Origin: Paenarthrobacter sp. JL.01a
GTDB lineage: Bacteria; Actinomycetota; Actinomycetes; Actinomycetales; Micrococcaceae
Direction: 5' to 3'
Length of the DNA: 64,000 bases
Assembly (NCBI RefSeq): GCF_025452095.1
Contig: NZ_CP104877.1
Span: 4,278,001-4,342,000 of the forward strand
Each line of letters opens with the position of its first letter. Position 1 is the first letter of the stretch. Under the pieces are notes generated by a model. That model did not search any database and had not been told where the DNA came from. It saw only the letters and a program-made list of their open reading frames with translations. This document shows, piece after piece, positions 42,755-51,195 of this stretch. A program made the position numbers and the translations under genes.

Positions 42755-44137
42755 TTACTTGATAACGGCGTCGATCTTCTTTGCGGCGTCATTGAGGGCG
42801 TCCTCGACGGACGCCTGGCCCAAGATGGCGGACTGGATTGCGGTGGCCCAGATGTCGCCTGCGTTCGTCCAACTGGCCGACGGCGAATACGGCCAGGACG
42901 CGTATTTCGACAGGATTTCAGTCCACGTCTTGTTGTAGTCGCCCCAGCCGGCAGTGGCCTGGACCATCTCCGGGCTGTTGGCCACTGACATACGCGTTGG
43001 GTTCATGTTTCCAGCTGCTATGGCGGAGGTCAGGAGTTCCTTGGAGGTGGCCCATTGCATGAATTGCCAGGCCGCACCCTTGTTTTTCGACGATGAGTTC
43101 ATTCCCAGCGACCAGAGCCACATGCTCGAGGAGCGGCCCTTGGGACCCTCAGGTGGCAAGGCATATCCCACCTTGCCGGCGATGGCACTGCCCTTTTTCT
43201 CAAAGTCCGGGGCCATGTGGTCGGCGTCGATGTAGAACGCCGAAGTACCCGCCAGGAAGTCCTGCTGTGCCTCGTACCAGGTGTAGGTGCTGGCCGCCTT
43301 GGGCGCTGTCTTCATCAATTCCACCCACTTGCTGGTTGCTTCAATGCCCTCCGGCGAGTTGACGGTGGCTTTTCCATCGGTGATGTCCTTGACCCCGTAG
43401 GCGCCGGCGAAGGTGGAGAAGGGGTTCAGCGTGGGGTAGGTCTTGTCGCCGCGGCTGACGAAGCCTGAGATCTTCTTCCCACCGAATTCGACTCCGTTGA
43501 GCTTCTGGGCTGCGGCGATGAGTTGGTCGATGGTTTGGGGCACTTCAACGTTATTGGCCTCAAGAATGTCCTTGCGATAGAAGAGCGCGTAGCCTTCCTC
43601 GTTCGCCGGGATCGCCCACAGGCCGCCTTTTCCGGCGCCCCCGAAGTTGGTTTTGTCCCAACGTTCAGCGCTCAACAAAGCCGGAAAGAAGTCGTTGATG
43701 TCGTAATCCGGGGCGGTGTGCTTGGAGTTGTCCACCCAGGGCTGCAGGTCCTCGATCCAACCGGCAGCTGCGTACTGGTAGTTCATGGGCTGGGACGTCA
43801 TGAAGACGTCGTAGGCACCGGAGCCCGACTGGAGTTCAGTCAGGATCTTCACCATGTAGTCGGATTCACTGAGGGTTTCAAGGTTCACCTTGATTCCGGT
43901 CTTCGTCTCAAAGTCATTCAGCTGCGGCTTGATCGCTGCGGAGAGCGGGTGCTCGCTCATCAAAAGATTGAGGCTTTTTCCTTCGAAGTTCCGCCAGCCG
44001 AATGAATCGACATCGGCTGTGGAATCCGCTCCGCCTCCGGGCGAGCAGGCGGCGAGAGTAGCCGTAGCGGCTACTGCGGTCACTGCCATTTGCATAACGG
44101 TGCGACGGCTGGGGCGGAAACGCTGAACTTCCATCAT
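42755..44137 (-). CDS. polyol-binding protein of ABC transporter
   Basis: The protein has about 460 residues with a twin-Arg-like start (RPSRRTVMQMAV) and a lipoprotein Cys (LAACSPGGG, about residue 31). It is a family 1 solute-binding protein with the ligand region GGAGKGGLWAIPANEEGYAL. AAGGAG lies before two tandem ATGs (44137 and 44134); the second has the better spacing. It leads the polyol operon, divergent from the SorC regulator. Confidence 0.92.
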   Translation of the reverse strand: MMEVQRFRPSRRTVMQMAVTAVAATATLAACSPGGGADSTADVDSFGWRNFEGKSLNLLMSEHPLSAAIKPQLNDFETKTGIKVNLETLSESDYMVKILTELQSGSGAYDVFMTSQPMNYQYAAAGWIEDLQPWVDNSKHTAPDYDINDFFPALLSAERWDKTNFGGAGKGGLWAIPANEEGYALFYRKDILEANNVEVPQTIDQLIAAAQKLNGVEFGGKKISGFVSRGDKTYPTLNPFSTFAGAYGVKDITDGKATVNSPEGIEATSKWVELMKTAPKAASTYTWYEAQQDFLAGTSAFYIDADHMAPDFEKKGSAIAGKVGYALPPEGPKGRSSSMWLWSLGMNSSSKNKGAAWQFMQWATSKELLTSAIAAGNMNPTRMSVANSPEMVQATAGWGDYNKTWTEILSKYASWPYSPSASWTNAGDIWATAIQSAILGQASVEDALNDAAKKIDAVIK

Positions 44138-44200
44138 CTACTCCTTGGACTCGCGGCAACCCGGCGGCGTCGGTGCCACCTGGTGTAGATGAAAGACTAA

Positions 44201-44214
44201 TGAGAGCGCTCACA
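44201..44214. promoter_or_regulatory. candidate sugar-regulator operator
   Basis: TGAGAGCGCTCACA contains the perfect palindrome GAGCGCTC (44204-44211) in the gap between the binding protein gene and the SorC gene. The shape is like LacI- or CcpA-type operators, so it might belong to another regulator. Confidence 0.4.
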
Positions 44215-44234
44215 ACCTGGTCTATGATGCTCAG

Positions 44235-45176
44235 GTGAGCAAGGAATTGAGCATGGAAGAGCAGCTGCGCCACGTCTACGCGGCCATGCAGCACCTGAAA
44301 TTCGGACGCCCAACAGTGGACATAGCCGAGGAATTGGGGGTTTCCCGCTTTGCCGTTGGCCGGATGGTGAAGTATGCCCGGGAACAAGGGCTGGTGGAAG
44401 TCACGCCCCGCCTCCCCGATCCCATCGACGCCACGCTTTCCAAAGCCCTGGCTTCCCGCTACGGCATGGAGTCGGCAATTGTCTGCGTTCCCGCGGCTGA
44501 GGGTGACAAGGCGGCGCGCGCCGCCATCGCCGCCGTCGCCTCAAAGCTTCTCTCGGAGCTCATCGAAGAGGATGACATCCTCGGGCTGGGACCGGGTAGA
44601 ACCATTCTGGAAACCTGCGCACGAATCCAGACCGCTCCAAATTGCGATTTGGTGCAGCTAACGGGTGTCGCTTCGACGGACGATGACAATCTGGAGGTCA
44701 TCATGGAGTTGCGACGGGTGGCACGGGGACGGATGTACCCGCTTCATTCGCCAGTCATAGCGACCGATCCCGTGGCGGCGCAGGTCATCCGGAGCCAGCC
44801 GGGGGTTCGCCAGGCTTTGAAGCGGATGGACTTACTGGACAAGGCCGTTTTCACCGTGGGTGGGTGGCCCCACAGCTCCCTCCTGGCCAGCCTTCTCGAT
44901 GAGGCGGGAGAGCTCGGCGCACTAATGGAACAGGGCGTCACGGCTGAAATCGGCACCACCCTGCTCGACGCCCAGGGCAAGGAGCTCCACCTTCTTGACG
45001 ACCGCATGATCGGAATCTCCACGCAACAGCTGGCATCCGTACCACTCAAGGTGGCCCTCGGAGGCGGGCCGGGCAAGGAACGAGCTGTGATCGCGGCACT
45101 GAAATCAGGTCTTGTGGATACCCTCGTCACCGACGTGGGCACCGCAAAGGCTGCATTGGCGGCCGTCAAGAAGTGA
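44235..45176 (+). CDS. SorC/DeoR-family sugar-binding transcriptional regulator
   Basis: The protein has up to 313 residues. An N-terminal helix-turn-helix (DIAEELGVSRFAVGRMVKYA) is followed by the SorC sugar-binding domain (EEDDILGLGPGRTILETCA; VATDPVAAQVIRSQPGV-like region; VFTVGGW). GTG 44235 has no good ribosome-binding site, while ATG 44253 has AAGGA seven bases before it and may be the real start. It is divergent from the polyol operon and should control it, probably with a phosphorylated sugar as effector. Confidence 0.9.
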   Translation: MSKELSMEEQLRHVYAAMQHLKFGRPTVDIAEELGVSRFAVGRMVKYAREQGLVEVTPRLPDPIDATLSKALASRYGMESAIVCVPAAEGDKAARAAIAAVASKLLSELIEEDDILGLGPGRTILETCARIQTAPNCDLVQLTGVASTDDDNLEVIMELRRVARGRMYPLHSPVIATDPVAAQVIRSQPGVRQALKRMDLLDKAVFTVGGWPHSSLLASLLDEAGELGALMEQGVTAEIGTTLLDAQGKELHLLDDRMIGISTQQLASVPLKVALGGGPGKERAVIAALKSGLVDTLVTDVGTAKAALAAVKK

Positions 45177-45184
45177 GGCTGGAA

Positions 45185-46498
45185 CTAACCAGTCACGCCC
45201 GTGAGTTCATTCGCGGTGTGCTCAAGCTTCGCCGACTTCGACACCTTGCCCGCCTTCAGGTCCACAGCATGAAGTGACTGCGACGCAGGCTCGGTGACAT
45301 ACGCCGTCGAGCCCTGCACGAAAAGGGTGGGCCGCGGGTCCTGCCAGGTGGCTGATTCTTCCCAGGGCGCCACCACTGGAATGGTGGCCGTGACCGCGCC
45401 GGTGAGTGGATCGATCACCCGGAGGCCTCCATCGGTGCCGAGTACCAGTGCTTCGCCTGCGGGGCCGCGGCCCAGCGAGCGGAACGAATAGCTGGTGCCG
45501 ATGTCCACGAGCTGCAGGGCGGCCGTTTCGGTGTTGACCAACGAGATCCGCGTGGGCCGTTCAGGCTTGGCGGCCTTGTCCACCTTGTAGTCGCCCAGGA
45601 TTACGGGCGATTTTTCCGACCCGGCCTGGTTGCCCAGGCGGCCGTAGGCGTCGGGGCTGGCTACCTTGGTGATGGCGCCGTCCTTGTAAATCAGCATGCC
45701 GTTCTCGCAACCGACCACCACGGCTTCACGGGCAGCGACCGCCTCGCCGTGGACGCCGGGGCAGTCCTCGTTGCGGACAATTTCCTGACGATCCTGGCCC
45801 TTGCCTGCGGAAAGCACAGCGATTCCCGACCGGCTTTCCTCGTTGCCGAGCGTCACCAGCAGCTTGCCGTCCTCCAGCTCCACCGCCACTCCGTGATGCG
45901 CTTCGGGTGTGGTGTAGACGTCGGTGACGGGCAACTTTCCGTCTTCCACGGCGGCACCCAGTGCGGAACTTTCGAAGCTCTCCACCTTGCCGGATCCGTC
46001 GCTGAACAGCACAGTCTTGCCGGCGTGCAGCACCACATGGCCGGCCTTGTCGGCTTCGAAAGCAAAATCGGTCAGCGCGGGCTCGGAGACGTAATGGTGG
46101 CTGTGGTCCCCGTGCGGTTCCGACCAGGCTCCGGCGTCGAAGAGGCGGAAGGCGTCGCCGGTTGAGACGAACACATGGCGACCATCGCCAGCGGGGTTGA
46201 GGCGGTTGAAGCCCGCCAGTTCGGCGCCCCCCACGTCGGCGAGGGAGGCGGCGTCGAGGACTCCGATGCCGCCGTCGTGCGTGTAAACCAGGCGGGGAGT
46301 CGGCGCGCCTGCCTCTTTGGGGCTCGGCTTCGAAGCGGACGACGGCGACGCGTCGGTCGCGCTGCCGGCAGAACCTCCGGGTGCGGCGCAGGCGGTAAGG
46401 AGAAGGGCGGAAAGCCCGACGGCGGCAAGCGGCGTTGCGTGAAGGCGACGCTTTCGGGCGGGCAAGGTTGCAAGGGTGGGGTTCGGGTGATGAGACAT
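45185..46498 (-). CDS. aztD: zinc metallochaperone AztD-like lipoprotein
   Basis: The 437-residue protein has a long signal with a lipobox (LLTAC, about residue 37), a low-complexity Ser/Pro linker, then a beta-propeller of WD-like blades. The His-rich loop HGDHSHHYV (about 133-141), STGDAFRLFDAGAWSE and ATWQDPRPTLFVQGSTAYVT are typical of AztD. AztD delivers zinc to the AztC binding protein of a zinc ABC importer. aztABC is not in this window. A Zur box lies directly before the start, so zinc limitation should induce it. Confidence 0.88.
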   Translation of the reverse strand: MSHHPNPTLATLPARKRRLHATPLAAVGLSALLLTACAAPGGSAGSATDASPSSASKPSPKEAGAPTPRLVYTHDGGIGVLDAASLADVGGAELAGFNRLNPAGDGRHVFVSTGDAFRLFDAGAWSEPHGDHSHHYVSEPALTDFAFEADKAGHVVLHAGKTVLFSDGSGKVESFESSALGAAVEDGKLPVTDVYTTPEAHHGVAVELEDGKLLVTLGNEESRSGIAVLSAGKGQDRQEIVRNEDCPGVHGEAVAAREAVVVGCENGMLIYKDGAITKVASPDAYGRLGNQAGSEKSPVILGDYKVDKAAKPERPTRISLVNTETAALQLVDIGTSYSFRSLGRGPAGEALVLGTDGGLRVIDPLTGAVTATIPVVAPWEESATWQDPRPTLFVQGSTAYVTEPASQSLHAVDLKAGKVSKSAKLEHTANELTGVTG

Positions 46499-46503
46499 GC
46501 GTT

Positions 46504-46524
46504 AAATGATATTGATTCTCATTT
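46504..46524 (-). promoter_or_regulatory. Zur box of the aztD gene
   Basis: AAATGA (46504-46509) and TCATTT (46519-46524) flank a 9-base core ATATTGATTC-like, forming an AT-rich dyad of the Zur type. It ends only six bases from the ATG, so Zur bound here would cover the start. No ribosome-binding site is visible, which suggests a leaderless transcript. Confidence 0.75.
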
Positions 46525-46608
46525 ATAGAGCAAATTGCTTCTGTCCGGGCCTCCGGGGGGCTCAGTCTTAGTCACGTAACAGAAACACGCCGCCAGTAAA
46601 CTTCGAGC

Positions 46609-47583
46609 ATGAGCGAGTCCCCCGCGAATTCCGTGACCCTCCGCTTCCTCGCGGCCCCCACTGACGTTGGCCATAGCGGATCCGTTGACGCCGGCACCGT
46701 CCTTGAGTGGGTCGACAAAGCCGCCTATGCAGCGGCCGTGGGATGGGCCAAGTCCTATTGCGTCACTGCCTACGTGGGCAACATCCACTTCACTGATCCC
46801 GTGAACAGCGGCGACATGGTGGAGGTGACGTCCACCATCGTCTATACCGGCCGCTCCTCCATGCACATCCACACAGTGGTCAGCTCCCACGACCCCAAGG
46901 GCGGCCCCGAGACGATGCACAGCCAGTGCATGGTGATCTTTGTTGCCGTCGGGCCCGACGGGAAGCCGATCCCTGTCCCCCAGTTCGAGCCTTCCACGCC
47001 TGCCGAGATCGAAGCCCGCGATCACGCGTTGGCGCGCATCGAAGTCCGCGAGCAGATCGTCAATGCGATGAACGCCCAGGAATATACCGACGCCGGGACC
47101 GCCGAGCGCGTTACGCTGCGGTTCATGGCGTCCCCGACTGATGTGAACTGGGGCGGCAAAGTCCACGGTGGCATCGTGATGAAGTGGATCGACGAGGCCG
47201 CGTACGTTTGCGCGTCCCGTTACTGCGGGAAGGACACCGTGGCGGTGTTTTCCGGCGGCGTTCGTTTCTACCGGCCGCTGTTGATCGGTCATGTGGTGGA
47301 GGTTGAGGCCCGACTCGTTTACACCGGCGCGAAGGGCATGCACATCGCGGTCCACGTTCGTTCAGGCGACCCCAAGACCCGCGAGATGAACCTGACCACA
47401 TACTGCCTCACCGTGATGGTGGCGCGCGACGAAACCGGTACGGCCGTGCCGATTCCGGAGTGGGTTCCCGTGTCTGATGAAGACAAGAAGCTGCACGCAC
47501 ATGCCCGCGAACTACTTGAAATCCGGGGGCGCGCACCGGGTAACCGGCTTCCGGACCACTTGTTGAAGGCGGCTGGGCGCTAG
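46609..47583 (+). CDS. acyl-CoA thioesterase with two hotdog domains
   Basis: The 324-residue protein has two hotdog domains (residues 1-150 and 165-310). The first carries HSGSVDAGTVLEWVDKAAY and the second NWGGKVHGGIVMKWIDEAAY, the Asn/His/Asp-containing pattern of the acyl-CoA hydrolase family. Both end with the SSMHIHTVV/KGMHIAVHV strand. Such tandem thioesterases hydrolyse acyl-CoA in the cytosol. The first copy has a modified active loop, so the second is probably the catalytic one. Confidence 0.88.
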   Translation: MSESPANSVTLRFLAAPTDVGHSGSVDAGTVLEWVDKAAYAAAVGWAKSYCVTAYVGNIHFTDPVNSGDMVEVTSTIVYTGRSSMHIHTVVSSHDPKGGPETMHSQCMVIFVAVGPDGKPIPVPQFEPSTPAEIEARDHALARIEVREQIVNAMNAQEYTDAGTAERVTLRFMASPTDVNWGGKVHGGIVMKWIDEAAYVCASRYCGKDTVAVFSGGVRFYRPLLIGHVVEVEARLVYTGAKGMHIAVHVRSGDPKTREMNLTTYCLTVMVARDETGTAVPIPEWVPVSDEDKKLHAHARELLEIRGRAPGNRLPDHLLKAAGR

Positions 47584-47605
47584 TCGCCCTGGCTGCGCTG
47601 GGCCG

Positions 47606-48343
47606 CTAGCGGGGCGCCAGCACGCAGAAGTCGTTTCCCTCAGGGTCCCTAAGGCATCGCCACGAAACGTCCCCTTGACCAACGTCGGCGTCATGGGCCC
47701 CAAGGGAGTGCAGCCTCTTCACCTCGGTGGTTTGCTCGTCCCCAGGGTAGGGCATCAGGTCGAGGTGGATACGGCTCTGCAGCCCGCCCGGATCCGAAGT
47801 TTTGAGGAGCTCGAGGTATGGGCCCACGCCTTTGGACGACCTCAACCTCGCATGCTCATCGTTAACCTCGTGCAAGGTCCAGTCCATGGCCTCGCTCCAG
47901 AAATCCGCCATGGCCCTGGGATCTTCGCAGTTGACTACCACCGTGGCGATGGGACCGGTGTCCCGGTAGATCGACCGTGGCTCGAGGACACAGAACAAGT
48001 TGCCTTCAGGATCAGCCATCACCACCCACGGCACGTCTCCCTGGCCGATGTCGGCGAGCGTCGCTCCCAGTCCCTTCAGACACTCGACAAGCTCGTGCTG
48101 GTGGGCTGCAGAGGTGGTGGCAAGGTCCAGGTGAACGCGGTATTTCACCTTCTCAGGGTCCGGAACAGTGACCACGTCCACGCAGACGGCTGTGGGATGG
48201 GGCCATGTGAAGCCAAGTGGTTCCACGTTGGTGACACCGGGCCCCTCGCTGGAAACACCCCAGCCGAGGGCGTCAGCCCAGAATTGCCCGAGAGCTGAAT
48301 CATCGCGGGCCTTGAAATTCACTTGAACCAAACGCAGTGCCAT
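47606..48343 (-). CDS. VOC-family (glyoxalase-like) protein with two domains
   Basis: The 245-residue protein contains two vicinal-oxygen-chelate modules, each with strands starting RLVQVNFKARD and ATVVVNCEDP and ending with the DPEGN-FCVL motif (PEGNLFCVL and PEGNDFCVL) that carries a metal ligand. Some members give resistance to bleomycin-like drugs or act as dioxygenases. The reaction is unknown. No operon partner is evident. Confidence 0.85.
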   Translation of the reverse strand: MALRLVQVNFKARDDSALGQFWADALGWGVSSEGPGVTNVEPLGFTWPHPTAVCVDVVTVPDPEKVKYRVHLDLATTSAAHQHELVECLKGLGATLADIGQGDVPWVVMADPEGNLFCVLEPRSIYRDTGPIATVVVNCEDPRAMADFWSEAMDWTLHEVNDEHARLRSSKGVGPYLELLKTSDPGGLQSRIHLDLMPYPGDEQTTEVKRLHSLGAHDADVGQGDVSWRCLRDPEGNDFCVLAPR

Positions 48344-48413
48344 GGTTCACAACCATATGCCCGGGGAGGACTACTCTTCGCTAAACTCACCACCACTGTC
48401 TCCGCGCCCATGG

Positions 48414-48442
48414 CAATTGCGCAACAGGCTGTTGCGCAATTG
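48414..48442. repeat. 13-bp perfect hairpin downstream of gntR
   Basis: CAATTGCGCAACA (48414-48426) pairs with TGTTGCGCAATTG (48430-48442) around GGC. It lies 14 bases after the gntR stop on the minus strand and before the VOC gene. There is no T-run. A probable terminator of gntR of the U-less type. Confidence 0.7.
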
Positions 48443-48456
48443 GGTTAGGGCAGGAA

Positions 48457-49113
48457 CTACCCCACCAAATTCTCGGCCGCGCCATTCATGTGCTCGATGA
48501 TCGTTTCCCGCGCTTTCTCAGCATTCCCGGTCTCGATCGCTGCAACAATGTCATGATGCCGCCCGACACTCATGTTGCGCGTGGCGCGTTCCAACCCGGC
48601 GAACATGATGGACATCCGGATGGAGCCTTCCAGGGATTCCCACGAATGCAGCAGCGTCTCGTTTCCGGAAAGCCGGCATAGCGTGCGGTGAAATTCGAGG
48701 TCGGACTCGATGCGCTCCTCAAGTGAGGATTTCGCGGCCTTGTCCATATTTTCGACGGCGGCACGCAACTCTGCGAGGGCGGGCTCCTTGTCCGGCATGT
48801 CGCTCAGGGTCCGGGCGGCCAGTGACTCCAGCACCCCACGGACAGCGAAGATGTCCCGGATTTCCTTGACGTCCAAGTGCCGTACGGACATGCGCCCACG
48901 CGGTCCGGCCGAGATCAGACCTTCCTGTTCCAGCTGACGGAGGGCTTCACGCAGGGTGCCCCGGCTGATCTGGAGCATTTCGGAGAGCTCGGTCTCCACC
49001 AGGTGTCGTCCCGGCTCAAGCTCGCCACTGGTGATCGCAGTGCGCAAGGCTGCGAGCGCCTGTTCGCGAAGGCTCTTCTTCTCCAGTCCCAGCAGGGAGG
49101 CTGTGGCGGCCAT
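48457..49113 (-). CDS. GntR/FadR-family repressor of the sugar cluster
   Basis: The 218-residue protein has a winged helix (LVETELSEMLQISRGTLREA, about residues 38-58) and a C-terminal FCD domain with helical metal ligands (ESDLEFHRTL and RHHDIVAAIETG). It is the last gene of the minus-strand half of the cluster but has its own upstream region with operator-like repeats also found in the divergent promoter region. The effector is probably an intermediate of the sugar pathway. Confidence 0.9.
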   Translation of the reverse strand: MAATASLLGLEKKSLREQALAALRTAITSGELEPGRHLVETELSEMLQISRGTLREALRQLEQEGLISAGPRGRMSVRHLDVKEIRDIFAVRGVLESLAARTLSDMPDKEPALAELRAAVENMDKAAKSSLEERIESDLEFHRTLCRLSGNETLLHSWESLEGSIRMSIMFAGLERATRNMSVGRHHDIVAAIETGNAEKARETIIEHMNGAAENLVG

Positions 49114-49136
49114 GGTGTGTCCTCGGTTCTATTGGC

Positions 49137-49167
49137 AACTGCTGACAGTCCGTTGTTAACTGTCGAT
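49137..49167 (-). promoter_or_regulatory. candidate GntR operator before gntR
   Basis: AACTGCTGACAGT and GTTAACTGTCGAT lie in the gntR upstream region. They share the core TGACAGT/ACTGTC with the repeats in the divergent region near 52579-52669, which points to autoregulation. Confidence 0.55.
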
Positions 49168-49180
49168 ACTACGGGCGCCC

Positions 49181-49243
49181 GGGTTTTTGTACAGCTAATG
49201 ACCTTTGGAAGCGGCTTTAAGGGCATTAGCTGTACAAAACCCC
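49181..49243. repeat. 20-bp near-perfect hairpin between gntR and transketolase C gene
   Basis: The arms 49181-49200 and 49224-49243 pair in 19 of 20 positions (core TTTTGTACAGCTAATG). The 23-base inner part can form a short CCTT/AAGG stem. It sits directly after the transketolase C-subunit stop on the minus strand and has a T-run on its gntR side, so it is a likely terminator separating the two. Confidence 0.7.
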
Positions 49244-49249
49244 GGAGGG

Positions 49250-50245
49250 CTAGGCGAGTTCCGCCAGCACCTTTGCCACGATCCGGTCGACGGACAGTCC
49301 GTATCGTTCGTGCAGTGTCGGCAGCGCGCCTGCGTCGAGGAATTGGTCCGGGAGCGCGATGGGAACCACGCGCTTGCCCAAGCCGGCACTTACGACGGCG
49401 GAGGCAACAGTTTCGAACAAACCGCCAACAACGGTGTGGTTCTCAAGCGTCACGGCGAGGCGGTCCGTGTTCAGTTCAGCCAGCACGGTTGCCGAGTCGA
49501 AGGGCTTGATCGTCGGAGTGTGAACCACTGCCACGTCAACGTTGTGGGCAGCCAGGGCGTCTGCCGCCTGCAGGGCCCGCATGGTCATCAGGCCTGAGGA
49601 AACGAATACGACGTCGTTGCCGCCGCGCAGGACCTTGGCTTTGCCCAGCTCGAATGTGTAGTCGTACTCATCCAGGACGGTCGGCACATTGCCGCGGAGG
49701 AGGCGCAGGTACGTGGGGCCGTCCGAGGCGGCGAGCTGCGGCACGGCCTGCTCGATGTCCACGGAGTCGCACGGGTCCACGATGGTCAGGTTGGGCATGC
49801 CGCGGAAGATCGCCATGTCTTCGGTGGCCTGGTGGCTGGGACCGTAGCCCGTGGTCAGGCCAGGCAGACCGCCGACGATGTTGACGTTCAAGTTGGGCTC
49901 GGCGATGTCCAGGCACAGGAAGTCGTAGGCACGCCGGGCTGCGAACACGGAGTAGGTGGACGCGAAAGGAACCAGCCCGGTCTCGGCCATGCCGGCGGCT
50001 GCACCAAAGAGGAGCTGCTCGGCCATGCCCATTTGGAAGAATCTCTCCGGGAAGGCCTTCGCGAAGATGTGCATGTCCGTGTACTTGCCCAGGTCCGCGG
50101 TCAACCCGACAATGGCAGGGTTGGCTTCCGCGGCTGCCACCAGAGCGTGCCCGAACGGGGCGGACGTGGTCTTCTGTCCGGGGTCGGCGAACGAGGCGAT
50201 CATGGCCGAGGTCTTCAGCTTCGGCTTTGCCGTGGTGGTGCTCAT
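49250..50245 (-). CDS. transketolase C-terminal subunit
   Basis: The 331-residue protein has the pyrimidine-binding and C-terminal transketolase domains: GLTADLGKYTDMHIFAKAFP, FFQMGMAEQLLFGAAAG and the Glu and His residues for thiamine diphosphate (GLTTGYGPSHQATEDMAIFR). ATG 50245 overlaps the N-subunit stop (ATGA). Split transketolases occur in dedicated sugar pathways. In the apulose pathway AplA and AplB form such a pair that splits apulose 4-phosphate; similar use is possible here. Confidence 0.9.
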   Translation of the reverse strand: MSTTTAKPKLKTSAMIASFADPGQKTTSAPFGHALVAAAEANPAIVGLTADLGKYTDMHIFAKAFPERFFQMGMAEQLLFGAAAGMAETGLVPFASTYSVFAARRAYDFLCLDIAEPNLNVNIVGGLPGLTTGYGPSHQATEDMAIFRGMPNLTIVDPCDSVDIEQAVPQLAASDGPTYLRLLRGNVPTVLDEYDYTFELGKAKVLRGGNDVVFVSSGLMTMRALQAADALAAHNVDVAVVHTPTIKPFDSATVLAELNTDRLAVTLENHTVVGGLFETVASAVVSAGLGKRVVPIALPDQFLDAGALPTLHERYGLSVDRIVAKVLAELA

Positions 50246-51132
50246 GCTGAGACCGTCCCTTCGTATCCTGCAGTCAACTGTTCGCGGCAGATCTGCCATT
50301 CGTTTTCTTCGATGCGCATGAAGTGCGCCTTCTCGCGGGTCTCAAGCAGTGGCACGCCACGGCCCACCTTGGTGTCGCACAGGACCACGGACGGCCTCCC
50401 GACCGGACCGGAAACCGAGGCGATGTTGTCGAACGCAGCCAGCAGCGCACCGACGTCGTTCCCGTCCACCCGCTGCGTGTACCAACCGAACGATTCCCAC
50501 TTCTCCGTCACCGGCTCGGTGCGCAGCACCGTGTTGGTGGCGCCGTCGGCCTGGAGCGCGTTGATGTCCACCATGGCGATGAGGTTGCCCAGCTGGTGGT
50601 GGTGCGCCCCCATGGCCGCCTCCCAGGTCGAACCTTCATCCAACTCACCGTCGGAAAGGAAGTTGATTACCCGCGAAGCCGAACCTTGCGCCCGCAGGCC
50701 CAATGCCATACCCACGGCAATCGTGAGGCCGTGCCCCAGCGAACCGCCGGAGATTTCCATGCCCGGGGTGTAGGTGGACATCCCGGACATCGGCAGACGG
50801 GAATCATCCGAACCGTAGGTTTCCAGCTCGGCAACCGGGACGATTCCGGCTTCAGCCAGCGCCGCGTAGTGTCCAATCGCGTAATGGCCCGTGGAGAGCA
50901 GGAACCGGTCCCGACCCTCCCAGTGAGGGTGTTTGGCTTGGTAGCTGAGCTGGTCGGCGTATACGGCGGCGAACATGTCCGCGGCACCCAGTGCCTGACC
51001 GACGTAGCCTTGGCCTTGGACCTCGCCCATGTTCAGGGCGTGGTGGCGGATGCGATAGGCAGCAGCGCGGATACGCTCGACGCGCTCGGCGGCCGGCAAA
51101 GCGGGCGCTGCTTCTACTGATGAGAGAGACAC
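50242..51132 (-). CDS. transketolase N-terminal subunit
   Basis: The 296-residue protein has the thiamine-diphosphate-binding domain, with GHYAIGHYAAL, GGSLGHGLTIAVGMALGL and the cofactor motif in SDGELDEGSTWEAAMGAHHH (D-G-E...N in VDINALQADG). It is encoded directly before the C-subunit with a four-base overlap. Together they form a complete transketolase. It follows the MHS transporter gene on the same strand. Confidence 0.92.
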   Translation of the reverse strand: MSLSSVEAAPALPAAERVERIRAAAYRIRHHALNMGEVQGQGYVGQALGAADMFAAVYADQLSYQAKHPHWEGRDRFLLSTGHYAIGHYAALAEAGIVPVAELETYGSDDSRLPMSGMSTYTPGMEISGGSLGHGLTIAVGMALGLRAQGSASRVINFLSDGELDEGSTWEAAMGAHHHQLGNLIAMVDINALQADGATNTVLRTEPVTEKWESFGWYTQRVDGNDVGALLAAFDNIASVSGPVGRPSVVLCDTKVGRGVPLLETREKAHFMRIEENEWQICREQLTAGYEGTVSA

Positions 51133-51195
51133 TGGATTCCTTCCGGTGTCGGGCGCGTACCGATGGGGAGAACGCGCCCGACGTCGAGTGGTTGC

